Assembly (NCBI RefSeq): GCF_965363235.1
Contig: NC_134850.1
Coordinates: forward strand, 36,305,102 to 36,369,101
DNA from: Mytilus galloprovincialis
Lineage: Eukaryota > Mollusca > Bivalvia > Mytilida > Mytilidae
Direction of reading: 5' to 3'
DNA: 64,000 bases
Every line of letters starts with the position of its first letter. The first letter of the stretch is position 1. The translations under genes and the position numbers were made by a program. Under the pieces are notes generated by a model, which made no database searches, was not told where the DNA came from, and was given only the letters and a program-made list of their open reading frames with translations. Shown here one piece after another: positions 45,119 to 59,300 of this stretch.

Positions 45119-48100
45119 ATGTCGTATTCAGAAAAACCAAATAACACTAACAATCCCGTTGTTTTCTTTGATATTTCCATTGGAAACACAGTACGTATGG
45201 TCATTTGAATATCTTCAATACACAGTTACACGCGACCGACATGTTATAGTTTAAATAGAACATAGTGACGATTTTAGAAAAAAAGGGGGGTAGTTTTAAA
45301 ACTTATAATTTTGCCGGAAATTTTTTATGGAGGTTCTAAAACAACAGAAATTAACACGTGGAGGTGAATGGGCACTCTTTAAATACATAGACGTCTCATG
45401 GATTACTTCTTTGTTTAATGTATCCCTTTTCAGGCTTAAACATTTGAGGTTTTTATTCATGATTCTTGTTCTTTGCCAAAATGTTTGCTGTTAGCATTTA
45501 GGATTCATGTCAACTCGTACTCAACCAACTCGTACCCTATTTAAGCAAGGGTACGAGTTGGTAAAAATAGGGTACGAGTTAGTTGAGTACGAGTTGCTGA
45601 AAGTACAAGTTGTCGTGTACCCTAGCATTTATAGGGGATGAACTTGAAGTACAAAATGTATGATTTGCCAATGAGACAACTATCACAGTTACTAGTATTA
45701 AAATATAAGCATTTTCACACTATGACTATAATCTTAGTTTATCATAACAAATGGACAAATATTATATGGCTGTATTGTATTTACACCTCAAAATCTACTC
45801 TGCGTACAGAATTACCTGTCCAGTTGGAAATGTTTTAATGCCTGGCATACACTAGATATATGAAAATTAAATCCATTTTTCATTTCAGAAAGATTAAATC
45901 TTTTTTTTTGGGGGGTTTTAATGTGCATTTTTTTTTCCATTCCTGCACAAGGTGTAAAAATAAACATAAACAAAGTGATTTTACAACTTGGAGATGTTCC
46001 CACTCAGGTATAAACAACTCTTTTTATACGACCGCAAAATTTGAAAATTTTTTGGTCGTATATTGGTATCACATTGGCGTCGTCGTCTTTGTTGTCGTCG
46101 TCAGAAGACATTTGGTTTTCGCACTATAACATTGTATAACTTTAGTATTAGTGAATAGAAATCTATGAAATTTAAACACAAGGTTTATGACCATAAAAGG
46201 AAGGTTGGGATTGATTTGTGGAGTTTTGGTCTCAACAGTTTAGGAATTAGGGGCCAAAAGGGCCCAAATAAGCATTTTCTAAGCTTTCGCACTATAACAT
46301 GTATAACTTTAGTTTAAGTAAATAGAAATCTATGAAATTTTGACACGTTTATGACCACAACCAGAAGGTGTGATTGATTTTGGGAGTTTTGGTCCCAACA
46401 GTTTATGAATTAGGCCAACTAAAATTAATTAGTAGATTTTCATCCAAATTTTTGAAAAAAATGGGGCAGGTGGGCAATGGTGGGAGGATTTTATTTTTTA
46501 AATTTTATTTCATTTGAAACCTTCTTGTCACGTGTTATTTGATCATATGCAATTGTAAATAATAAGCTTATATCATATAAATACATCCATTAGGTATCAT
46601 GTATAAGACAGTAACAATCAAAACCAAGGAGTAAGCAAAGACTCATAAAACCAAAAGACATTTACACCAACAGTTACAAATAATAAGTAGGAAACAACAC
46701 AAACTCCACTAAAAACCAGGAATGAAATCAGGTGCTCCAGAAAGGTAACCATTTCCTACACTGTATACGGCACCCATCATGTTATTTGTTTGTTCAGTTC
46801 GATAATGATGGAAGGTTGTTATGACTGAGGAAGAATATCACTGAGATATGATTTCTGACACACTTTTGTCATAATGGCCAATCAGCTCATGATGGCAACC
46901 ATAAAATTGAGTGATGACCTTTATTTGATGATTCATAGCCCTGTCTTAGCAACTTTTGAGAAAGCAGTATTCCTCGTTCAACAAAATCAGCGTACATGTA
47001 CTTTGAGCTAGCTCTAGAGTAACATTTTAATATTGAGACACATTTACTCCATATGCTGGTACCGCTTTTTCAAATTCGTAAATATATATCTCTGATTGGC
47101 AACCACTGTTCTTCATGTAATTGCAGAAAGTACAGAATAAAATGAAAACTCAAACAGTGTTGAAATAATAGGGTTGGTCCTTAATATGCAAGGTGCAAAT
47201 ATAATTAGTATGTAGAACAGAGTTGTTTAATGACTCTATCGTGGGTATTGGGACAGAGGATGTTTGCTGTTTTTTTTTTTTTTTAAACGTAAGGCATGGC
47301 TAAATTTATTTCTAAGAGCTTGCTGTTAATTAATAAATTATAAATGCGTATGTTTGTCGATTTTCTGAACTCAATATACGGTCATTAATCTAAAAAGTTC
47401 ATGCTTGTGTCAATTTCTTTATTCCTGTCAAATGTGTTCCATGATTCTGACGCTTTTGGGTTTCCTTCACAGTCCAAATTTCTTGACACAACGTAATTGT
47501 ATAAATAAAATAAATCCAAGGTGTTTTACTCACAAACATTTGTCATTTGTGACATAGTGTACGGCGATTTGCGTTCTTGGACACAGCGAATATTTCACGC
47601 CCTTTTCTTAATCAATCTCTTTGTTTATTCTCGGTAAATGATGTTGTCATCATAGATCAGCAGAATATATTGACTTAATCATCCAGTTAGAATACTCTGA
47701 GAAATACGAAAACCGAAATTTGCAAAAGATAGGGAAGATTTCATAGGGGCAGGCGGGGATAAAAATCTATCAATTAATTTTAATTGGCCTAACACCATAC
47801 CAATTTCACTGACCTGAGTGTAAACATTTTCCATTTAGTGATGCAGTCATGACAGTATTAAAGTTTGATTGTTTTCTTCATTTGCATGAATTGTTTTATA
47901 TTGTAAATCGTAAGCAATGGTAAGTTGATAAAACTTTTAATCAATGTATCAGTGCAGACATATGAGTAATCTGAAAGTATAAGGGGTATGACCATGATGA
48001 CTCTACCTCCGAAATAATTACCCTGTACATGTACAAAAATGTACCAGGAAATAAATACTTGTATAAGTATTCATAACCATTTGATAACCGTGACTGATAG

Positions 48101-50271
48101 AGCATCATGATTGAAATTTAAATATAACATTGTCATGATTGTACTGTAAGATGAAAGCGATATTTTAAACCAAATTCATATTTAATTGTTGTTAATTTTA
48201 CAATTTTGTTGTAATTGTTATAGGAACAAGGAAGATTGAAGATTGAACTATTTGCAGATGTCGTACCAAAATCGGCAGAAAATTTCAGGTGGGTTTTAAT
48301 AATAAATTTCATAACAAATTCTGTAAACATACTGTAAATTCAGCATTTATTGCATGCATTTATTATTGCTATTTTGTCATTTTAGGAACAGGTGTAATAT
48401 TGAAAAAGCCATATGATATTCTCTATTTATAAATAGAACAGCTCGAGATCTAATGCAAACCTTTTGTCTCATGTAATTTATGTATGTATCAACATTACAC
48501 TTATTAATTTACTTTTCCAGACAGTTTTGTACTGGGGAATACAAAAAAGATGGCATTCCAATGGGATACAAAGGATGTACATTTCACAGGTAAGTCTTAT
48601 AATTGTGTAGTTGATTTTCTTGAACACAGGGAATATTGTAATATCATAAACATAAAAAAGGAGATGTACAATGCAGGCCTAGGGTATACATTAATGAGCC
48701 ATCAGCCTTATAACAATGTACAACAAAAGTAACCAAAAGATATCTAGAGAGAAACATGCCTTCAACAATAAACAGGTGTTCATACCTATCTAATTGTAAT
48801 TGTCTTAATATTGGCTTCTTTACTGATGAGTAAAGTTGAGAATGGAAATGGAGAATGTGTCAAAGAGACAACAACCCGACCATAGAGCAGATAATAGCCG
48901 AAGGCCACCAATGGGTCTTCAATGTAGCGAGAAACACCAGCACCCTGAGGTGTCCTTCAGCTGGCCCCTAAATAAATATGTATACTAGTTCAGCATGTTC
49001 AGTGATAATGGAGGTCATACTTACTCTGAATTATACTCAAGAAACTAAAATTTAAATCATACAAGACTAACAAAGGCCAGAGGCTCCTGACTTGGGACAA
49101 GCGCAAAAATGTGGCTAGGTTAAACATGTTTTTTGAGATCTCAACCCTCCCCTATACCTCTAGCCAATGTAGAAAAAATAAACGCACAACAATATGCACA
49201 GTAAAACTCAGTTTAAGAGAAGTCTGAGTCCGGTGTCAGAATAGGTAACAAAAGAAAATAAACAAAATGACGATAATACATAAATAACAACAGACTACTA
49301 GCAGTTACTGACATGCCAGCACCAGACCTCAATTTAACTGATTGAATGATTATGTCTTCATCATATGAATATCAAGCACAATCCTATATAAGATCATTGC
49401 AAACAGTATATATTTTCAAAAATATAATCTTTTGTAAGGAAAGCTTGAACATATTGAAATAGATATTGATTAACCTAATTTTAATCTTTTCATGTTTCTT
49501 CCCCTTATTTTTTAGAGTGATAAAAGATTTCATGGTGCAAGGAGGTGATTTTGTAAATGTAAGTATACATATGTACTGATGTAAATGCAAATTAAATGTA
49601 CTTCCAGTTATTTCTACACATATACCATAATGCATATATATTGTGAATTCCGAAATTATTGCAATGTTTTTTTTAATGCAAATAATGTGACAGACATGAC
49701 AGTGTGAGTAATTGTATAATTAATATTAACTTGCATTTCAATATCTGATGCATATATCAGCATGATCAGAAGGCAGGTTTCCTTGATATCACAATAAATA
49801 TTCATGCATTTTTGTCAACTCCTAAAAATCCTTGGAAAAAATATAAGTAGAACATAATCAAAACAGAACAAGCACCATACTCATAGCAATGATGAATCAA
49901 TTCTTACTGTAATCCTTAAGAAACAATTGATACTAGCAGAGACTTATATTTACAGGGTGATGGAACGGGTATTTGTAGTATATATGGTGGAATTGCCTTT
50001 TCTGATGAAAACTTTAAAATGAAGCATGTTGGACCTGGTATTTTATCTATGGTTAGTATGGTTCAAAAGTAGTAAGTTTTTACTCTATGGGTTGCCAGGT
50101 ATTAATGTAGAAAAGGACTTATTGACAATTTGAAAGTTTTCTTTTTATATATATATATATATATATATACATAAGTACGTCTGAGTCAGTGACAACCCTA
50201 CAACAGATGTATCCATCGGATCGCCATCAATGATGGTGATACATGGCTGTGTACATAATGTATATACGAGT

Positions 50272-50316
<45 letters not shown>

Positions 50317-53300
50317 CAAACAGGAATGGAGACAAATTTGGGACTTGAGTATTAAAAAAGATAAATCTATTTTTTTTTACAAAATGCTGAATTGAATGTT
50401 GAATATTTGTGCTTACTAAACCAATCATATTTAAGTTTAAAATACTGGTACTTTCTTTGCATACATGATACACAATAAATAAGATCAAATAAGTTTGCCA
50501 AAATAGAGACAATTTCACTAAGATGTTAAAGAAATAATATAGAGTACAAATCTTCCCAAAGTTGATTTACATATGTTATATAAAGTGCATTTTGATACAC
50601 CATTTTGTACACTAGTACTACTTGCAAAAATAAAATGTTTGGTTAGTATCTATGTATTTTTGTTCTCTGGAGTTTCTCTGGAGTTTAAGAAGCTCCATCT
50701 TGCAATTAATGTTTTCATTATGTACAATTTATATTGGTCACATTAGTAACTCTAATTGAAAATATGCAAAAAGAATTGTATATGACTCAAGCAAGTCATA
50801 GAAACTTTATTGGCAATGATCTTTTTGAAACCTTCATTTACATGCAGGTATAAAACACTTGACATAATTGATTGCTCTTTTTGATACTGTTTATACAAAT
50901 AAGTAGACGTGGTTTGATTTCAAATGAGACAACTCTCCACCAGAGACCAAATGACTTAAAATAAGGTCACTGTAAATGTCTTCATCAATGAGGAAATCCT
51001 AGACAGCATAGCGAGCTATAAATAGCTACGAAAAATTGTATTCAAAACAAGAAAACTAAGACCCAATAAATGCACAAAACAATAAAAGAAAAAAACAAGA
51101 ATGTGTCCAAAGTACACGAATGCCCCACTCGCACTATCATTTTCCATGTTCAATGGACCGTGAAATTGGATAAAAAATATAATTAGGCATTAAAATTAGA
51201 AAGATAATATCATAGGGAACGTGTACTAAGTTTCAAGTTGATTGGACTTCAACTTCATCAAAAACTACCTTGACCAAAAACTTTAACCTGAAACATGCAC
51301 TTTCATTTTCTATGTTCAGTGGACCGTGAAATTGGGGTCAAAAGTTTAATTTGGCTTTAAAATTAGAAAGATCATATCATAAGGAACATGTGTACTAAGT
51401 TTCAAGTTGATTGGACTTCAACTTCATCAAAAACTACCTTGACCAAAAACTTTAACCTGAAGCGGGACAGACGGACAAACAGACAGACGGACGAACGAAC
51501 GGACAGACAGACAGACAGACGAATGGACGCACAGACCAGAAAACATAATGCCCCTCTACTATCGTAGGTGGGGCATAACAAATATGATATTCATCAACAA
51601 ATAACAACCACTAATAGCAGGCTCCTGACTTTGAACAGGCACATGCAGAAGGTGGCGAGTTAAACATCTTGATGATGCTGAACTCTTCACTAACCTGAGA
51701 CAGTGATGTAACAACACAAGAACAAACTATTAAAATCAGTCAAAAAGGCTTAATCGTCATATCAATACAAAGCACAAACTCACAAACTACTGAAGCTTAT
51801 TCAATGCAAATATTACAGGTAACCTATAAAAAAACTCCTATATTATATATATATTATCTAAGACTTAAATCAAAATCAGCACACCTTTTAAGGTGGTACC
51901 CAACACCTTGACTAAAATTTATTTGGCTTGTTTAATTTTCATAAAATTTTGACAAATTATTTACTTTGACCCTTTGACAAAAATATAAAAATTAAAAAAA
52001 TTGAACCAACCAATTTATCAGAAAAAATACACTGGTTATATAGCAGTTGACAAACACTAATTTTGATCAATGAGAAGCTTAATATTCCCTTAACAACACA
52101 ATGTAATTAAAACGTTTAGCTGATTTTACAGAGTTATCTCCCTGTAGTGTTAGGTACCATCTTAAGAATAATTGAAATCAAGGTATTGTAAATTGAACTA
52201 TTATAAGTATTATGGTATTTCTAAAACTAAAACTCTACATACATGTATTTTATAATGACTGCAAATATATTAAAATTTTGGAATTTATTTCAGGCCAATA
52301 GTGGAAAAGACAGTAATGGTTGTCAGTTTTTCATCACATCAACAAAATGTGACTTTTTAGATGGAAAACATGTTGTTTTTGGTAAGGAATTTAAGTACCG
52401 GTCTTTGTAAGAATCATGCAGGTTCCTGTTGATGGGCGATTCATGACCCCTCTTCAAATGTCTTTATATTTTGTTTATGATGAAGGTATGGTATGAAAAT
52501 AAGTTTTCTGTATTAATTTTATCTTTTCAACTTTGGTTGCCATGGAAACCATCCTTACAAAATTTTGCCTAAATACGTCCATAAGTAGCCTTTGAAAATT
52601 GAAATATAATGGATTTTAAAGAACCATAGAAATAAAGTTAATCAATACAAACAATATGTATATTTACAGTATTGACAAACACAACCCCAAACTATACAAA
52701 AACGTTAAAATTTTGAATTTACTAAATGGTTTGTTTCCATAGCAACCATTTAAAAATGTGTTAAAATTCGAAAATGAAAAATTTCAAAAACTTTAAAATT
52801 TTAAATCTGTTTATCTCCCAAGACCAACAATACCATGACATGTCATTGACAAATTTTGAAAGACCACATTCTATATATTCAGAAAATAAAAAGAAAGTCG
52901 TGTGTTTTTTTTTCTTTAAAAAAATAATTTTAGTCAAAAATTGTCAATTTTCACCAAAATTCAGATTACCAAACAGATGAATACTGAAACATTTTGAACT
53001 TAAAAAGCTAAAACATTCCATTTATGCGTGCATTCCTGACACAAATTTGGTAATTATAAATGAGAAAATATGATTGATAGAGATATTTTTGTAGAGGACA
53101 TTTTTTCTTTCTGGGCCTCGTGCCCCCCCCCCCCTTTTTTTTCAAAATTCAAAAAATCATTAATAAATTTAAAAGATGGAATTCAATTGTGAACATTTTG
53201 AGCATTAAAACATGAAATTTCTTCAAAGGGTGAGGGCAATAATAGAACCCCCTACACCATTTTTATATATTAGATTTTTTTTTAGAAATGGGGAATGTGT

Positions 53301-56300
53301 CAAAGAGAGAACAACCCAAACAGAAATTTAAAATCTTTAGATTCTGTTTCATGGTCTTTAAAATTGACTCTAAAGAACCTGAAGCGATCACCTGTAATTT
53401 TTGGTTAAATCTTGCATCAATGATTATTTGTCCCTTCAATATATATCAATGAGTGGCTTAACAATTCCATTTAAATGTTCTTTGTATCTGTCTTTTTTTC
53501 TTCAAAAGCAAAAAATGAATTTTACCCCTATGTTCCATTTTAGCCATAGTGGCTAAGTTTCTTGAAGTACAAGGAAATAAAAAACTAAATTTATACAAGA
53601 TTATAACTCCCAAGTTGGGCTGAAATTGATTAAGCATATTCAATATCAAAAGAAGATTTTTTTTTAAAGGAAGCAAACTAGATGAACAAATTGTGAAAAA
53701 TTTCTTTAAAGGGCTATAACTCCATACGGATTCAATTGACAATTCTGGTCATATAAACTTATTTGTAGATCCTACTTTGCTGAAAGTTGTGCTGTTTACA
53801 GTTTATTTTTGTCATTAATAATATTCAAGATAATAACCAAAACTGCAAAATTTCCGTACAATTAACAATTAAGTGGCAGCAACCCAACAATGGGTTGTTA
53901 GATTCATCTGAAAATTTGCTCTTAAAAGGCTTTAGTGTTTGAGATATGAGCTACACACTGCATTTTACCCCTATGTTCTTATTTTACCCATGGCGGCCAT
54001 GTTTTTTTACAAAATAGAAAATAGAACACAAACTTAATTCTAGATATCCTAAGGATCATTCAGTTTATAAGTTTTACTGGAATTGGTTAAGTAGTTTCAG
54101 TGGAAATGTTTCAAATATTTTACACCGGACAGACGACAACGGAAGCAAAGTGATGGCAAAATTCACAGTTCCTTTGAAACGGTGACCTAAAAAAACTACG
54201 TCCGTTCTATCAGAAATAAACTGAAAATAAAAAATAAAAAATTTGTACCATCGAGAGCGCTAACAAGGCAACTTTCCATAAATTTTAATATTTTTAAGGG
54301 TCATAACTCTTTTAAAAAAGTCAATTGTCCATGATTATAGAACTCATCCGAGATATTGTTGATATTAATCTAGTGTATAAGTTTTATTAGGGTCCCGCCA
54401 AAGGCGGTCCCCTATAGTGATCAGTCTGTCCGTCCGTCCGTCCGTCCGTAACACTTTGTGTCCGCTCCATATCTAGAGAACCATTATGATTTCATACTTT
54501 ATACTTTACATGTTTATTAACCACCACCAGAGGGCGTGTCATGATGTATGTACAACTTCCTAGGTCAAAGGTCAAGGTAAAAAAACTTTGGTTTCAGTTG
54601 ACAACCCTGTGTCCTGTGGTGAAGATCGTGTCCGCTCTATATCTTGAGAACCGTTATGATTTCAAAGTTTATACTTGACATGTATATGAACCAACACCAG
54701 AGGGTGTGTCATAATTTATGAACGACTGCCTAGGGCATAGTTCAAGGTCAAAAACTTTGGTTTCAGTTGACAACCCCATGTCCTATGGTAAAGATTGTGT
54801 CCGCTCTATATCTTGAGAACCGTTATCATTTCAAAGTTTATACTTGACATGTATATAAACCAACACCAAAGGGTGTGTCATAATTTATGTGCAACTTCCT
54901 AGGTCAAAGGTCAAGGTCAAAAACTTTGGTTTCAGTTGACAACCCCATGTCCTATGGTAAAGATCGTGTCCGCTCTATATCTTGAGAACCTTTATCATTT
55001 CAAAGTTTATACTTGACATGTTTATAAACCAACACCAAAGGGTGTGTCATAATTTATTTACAACTTCATAGGTCAAAGGTCAAGGTCAAAAACTTTGATT
55101 TCAGTTGACAAACCCATGTCCTATGGTAAAGATACAATTTTTTAATGCACATTATTCACAGCGGGGCCCACAGAGATGGCTCCCATCTCAATGATATCTA
55201 GTTAAAAATCTGGCAAGAATTGTACCTGTGGGAGCGTTAAAGGGGCTATTTTCCATAAATTTATTATTTTCAAGGGTTATAAATGTTTTTATTAAAGTCG
55301 ATTGACCACCAATATCTAACTTGTTCGAGATATTGCTTATAATAACCTAAAGTATTAGTTTCTTAAAAATCTGACATAATTTGTACATGTGCGAGCGCTG
55401 CAAGGACAGCCAGATGGACACAAGGACGGATGGCAATCAAAATTTTAAGCAGACCATGTTTAAACGAAAAAAATTAAGTTCTAATTTCGATTTTTATTAA
55501 TTGAAAATTTTTTGGTCGCATATTGGTATCACGTTGGCGTCGTCGTCGTCCGAAGACATTTGGTTTTCGCACTCTAACTTTAGTAAAAGTAAATTGAAAT
55601 CTATGAAATTTAAACACATGGTTTATGACCATAAAAGAAAGGTTGACATTGATTCTTGGTGTTTTGGTCCCAACAGTTTAGGAATTAGGGGCAAAAAAGG
55701 GCCCAAATAAGCATTTTTCTTGGTTTTCGCACAATAACTTTAGTATAAGTAAAAAGAAATCTATAAAATTTTAACATAAGGTCTCTATGACCACAACAGG
55801 AAGGTTGGGATTGATTTTGGGAGTTTTAGTCCCAACAGTTTAGGAATTAGGGGCCAAAAACAGGTCCCAAATAAGCATTTTTCTTGGTTTTTGCATAACT
55901 TAAGCATAAGTTATTAGAAATCTATGAAATTTTAACACAAGGTTTATAACCACAAAAGAAAGGTTTGGATTGATTTTGGGAGTTTTGGTCCCAACGAATT
56001 AGGGGCCAAAAGGGTCCAAAATTAAACTTTGTTTGATTTCATCAAAAAATTAATTATTGGTGTTCTTTGATATGCCAAATCTAACCGTGTATTCAGATTC
56101 TTAATTTTTGGTCCTGTTTTCAAATTGGTCTACATTAAGATCAAAAGGGTCCAAAATTAAACTTAGCTTGATTTTAACAAAAAAAGAATTCTTTGGGTTC
56201 TTTGATATGCTGAATCTAAACATGGTCATAGATTTTTGATTATGGGCCCAGTTTTCAAGTTGGTCCAAATCGGGGTCCAAAATTATTATGTTAAGTATTG

Positions 56301-59300
56301 TGCAATACCTCTGCGGTCGTATAAAGCTGCGCCCTGCGGAGCATCTGGTTTATTTATAAAAATACTATTTTTGATATAACAAAAATAAAAAAATAAAATA
56401 TTTTTTTTGTCTTAAATCAGTGGTTTTGATAAGATAATAACACTCTGTAAAGATTAGACAAATGGGACAGTTTTAATCTTGGTACAGTGTTTCCAATTTC
56501 ATTATCTATGGAAAATACATTGCCTTGCATCGTTTCTTTTGTGGACTAGTATACTATTGCACAGAGTCAGATTATGTACACATAATGGCTGTTACTATTT
56601 ACCTCCCATGTAAATCGACATGTATCGAAACCTTTATGCAAACACTTATTTGTCACTATGTCGATTTAACTGTGCTAAAATTGAAATTGAAGAAGAACTA
56701 CAGAACCTTTCTTTTTATTCTAATATATATATAATAATCTAACTTATCTAAAAGATTTGAAATAAATGCGGAATGTGTCCATTGGACACAGATGATGCTC
56801 CCGCTTCCATATCATAAAAGTCATAAACGGACATGACTGAAGACACTTACCAATTGTGTACTAACTTTTATGGTGATAAGAATTGTGTAAAAGTTTCGTA
56901 ACATTTGGTTGAGGCAAACTAAAGAAAGAAATACAAAACAAAAAATTCAGCAACTTTTTCCCTCTATAAAGAGGCATTGCATAGAACAGTGAAAGTTACA
57001 CCACCAAAATTCAAAGTTGATCTGCATTTGGTGGTTTTAAGCATTGTGTATAATTTTAATAACATCTGGTAAAGACAAACTAAAGTTAGAGAACAGAAAC
57101 GGAAATTCAACAATATTTCTATTTGTAAAGGGGCATAACTCTTGGACGGTTTAAGTGACACCACCAAACTTAGTCTTGTTTGATGGTAATAAGCAATGTG
57201 ATTAGGTTTCATAACATTTGGTTGAGGCAAACTAAAGATAGAGAACAGAAACCAACGTTGGGACATACTGACGGACGGACAAGGGTTAACCTTAATGCCC
57301 CCTCCGCCACTGCGGGGGCATAAAAATATGTAAATATAACAATTGATTAAATTAGGCAAAATTCAAGAATGGCCATTGCACATGGTTGTCATAAAGGTTT
57401 GAGAATCAAAACAGTATACAATAGTTCGGACCAGCAAATTTGCCTCAGGGCCACAAGGATAATATTTTTGAGAACCATAAAAAAACGCGATTATTCTGCG
57501 GTATACAAATAATAATTCAGTTAGGTTTTAAAAAAAATAATAGACAAGCTGTCCTTTTCCAACATATACAATAGAAACATTGACAAATTCTTGCACAATT
57601 AATGTAGATCGTTGGTATATATTTCCTCAGATAGAACATGTAGAATTTGTATGCCCCCACTGTAGCAAAGGGGGCATTAAGTTGTACCCTTGTCTGTAAG
57701 TACGTCCGTTCCAGAGTTATACCCTTATACAAATGGAAAAAAAATGCTGACTTTTTTGTTTCCGTTCTCTAACTTAAGTTTGCCACAACCAAATGTTTTG
57801 AAACTTATACACAATGCTTATTTCCATAAAATTCAGAACAGTTAGAATGTTATTGGTGTAACAGGTACTGTCAATAAGTTATGCCCCTTTAAAAATGGAA
57901 AAAATGCTGAATTTTCAGTTTCCGTTCTCTTTTTTTCGTCTGTCTGACATAGTTCATCTTACCCTGACCTCATTTTCTTAGAACATTGATAATGTTAAGT
58001 TAATATGATACTTGTATTAAAATCTTTACATAACACTTACAGAGTTTCAAAAGTAATTCAATTATAAATAAAACCAACCAGACATTTCACGGAGAGTGTT
58101 CTTGTTTAGCAGATCTTAGTCTAGGGTTAAAGTTTTTAAAGCATCAATCTGTTTCAAAAACCAACAATGAGTTGCATTAAATTGTTACTGTAACTTCTTT
58201 ATAGCCATTTTGAAAGAGAAAGTATCCTGAGCTATTTTTTTTTAAATGTTCATTAAGATTTGTTTTATAGATAATCATGTTATGCTCATTGTTGAAGGAT
58301 ATACGGTGATCTGTGGTTGTTTATTTCTATGTCTTTGCTCTCTCTGGTTGAGAGTTAATTGTCTCATTGACATTTACAACACATCCTCTTATCTTTATAC
58401 ATAGACTTACTAGTAATTAAGTTTTGGATTCAACTTTATTCTTTTTCACTGACAGCATCAGTCTTAGACACGACAACGGGTTATGCGTATTACCATTTTT
58501 TTTTTAAACTTCTGAGAAATCTTACATATAAGATTGAAGGGAGGGGGTACATATGCTGCCCTCAACTTTAGAAGTTGTGTTATGCTTAAATTCTTAAAAT
58601 ACTTAGTTCACAAGTAAACACAATGAGATACCACATTTCTTTCAACAAATTTTATAATTTTGAAAAAAAAAAAAAAAAAAATCGAAAAAAAAGGAGGGTG
58701 CACCATACCCAGAGTGATGATTTTTCATTTTGTACAAGTATATCTTCATTTATCATATATTCTCCTTTAAAATTAACAAATGTGTGTCAGAATTGCATAT
58801 ATAAATGGAATGTTTTAGCTTTTTAAGTTCAAAATTTTTGATTATTCATCTGATTGTTAATCTGAATTTTGGTGAAAATTGACAATTTTTGACTAAATTT
58901 TTTTTTTTAAAGAAAAAAAAAACACACGACTTTCTTTTTATTTTCTGAATATATAGAATGTGGTCTTTCAAAATTTGTCAATGACATGTCATGGTATTGT
59001 TGGTCTTGGGAGATAAACAGATTTAAAATTTTAAAGTTTTTGAAATTTTTCATTTTCGAATTTTAACACATTTTTAAATGGTTGCTATGGAAACAAACTA
59101 TTTAGTAAATTCACAATTTTAACGTTTTTATATAGTTTGGGGTTTTGTTTGTCAATACTGTAAATATACATATCCTTTGTATTGATTTACTTTATTTCTA
59201 TGGGACTTTAAATTCCCTTATTTTATATTTTCAAAAAGGGTCTTTTTTCACATATTCAGGCAAAATGTTGATTTGATGGTTACCATGGCAACGGGCATAA

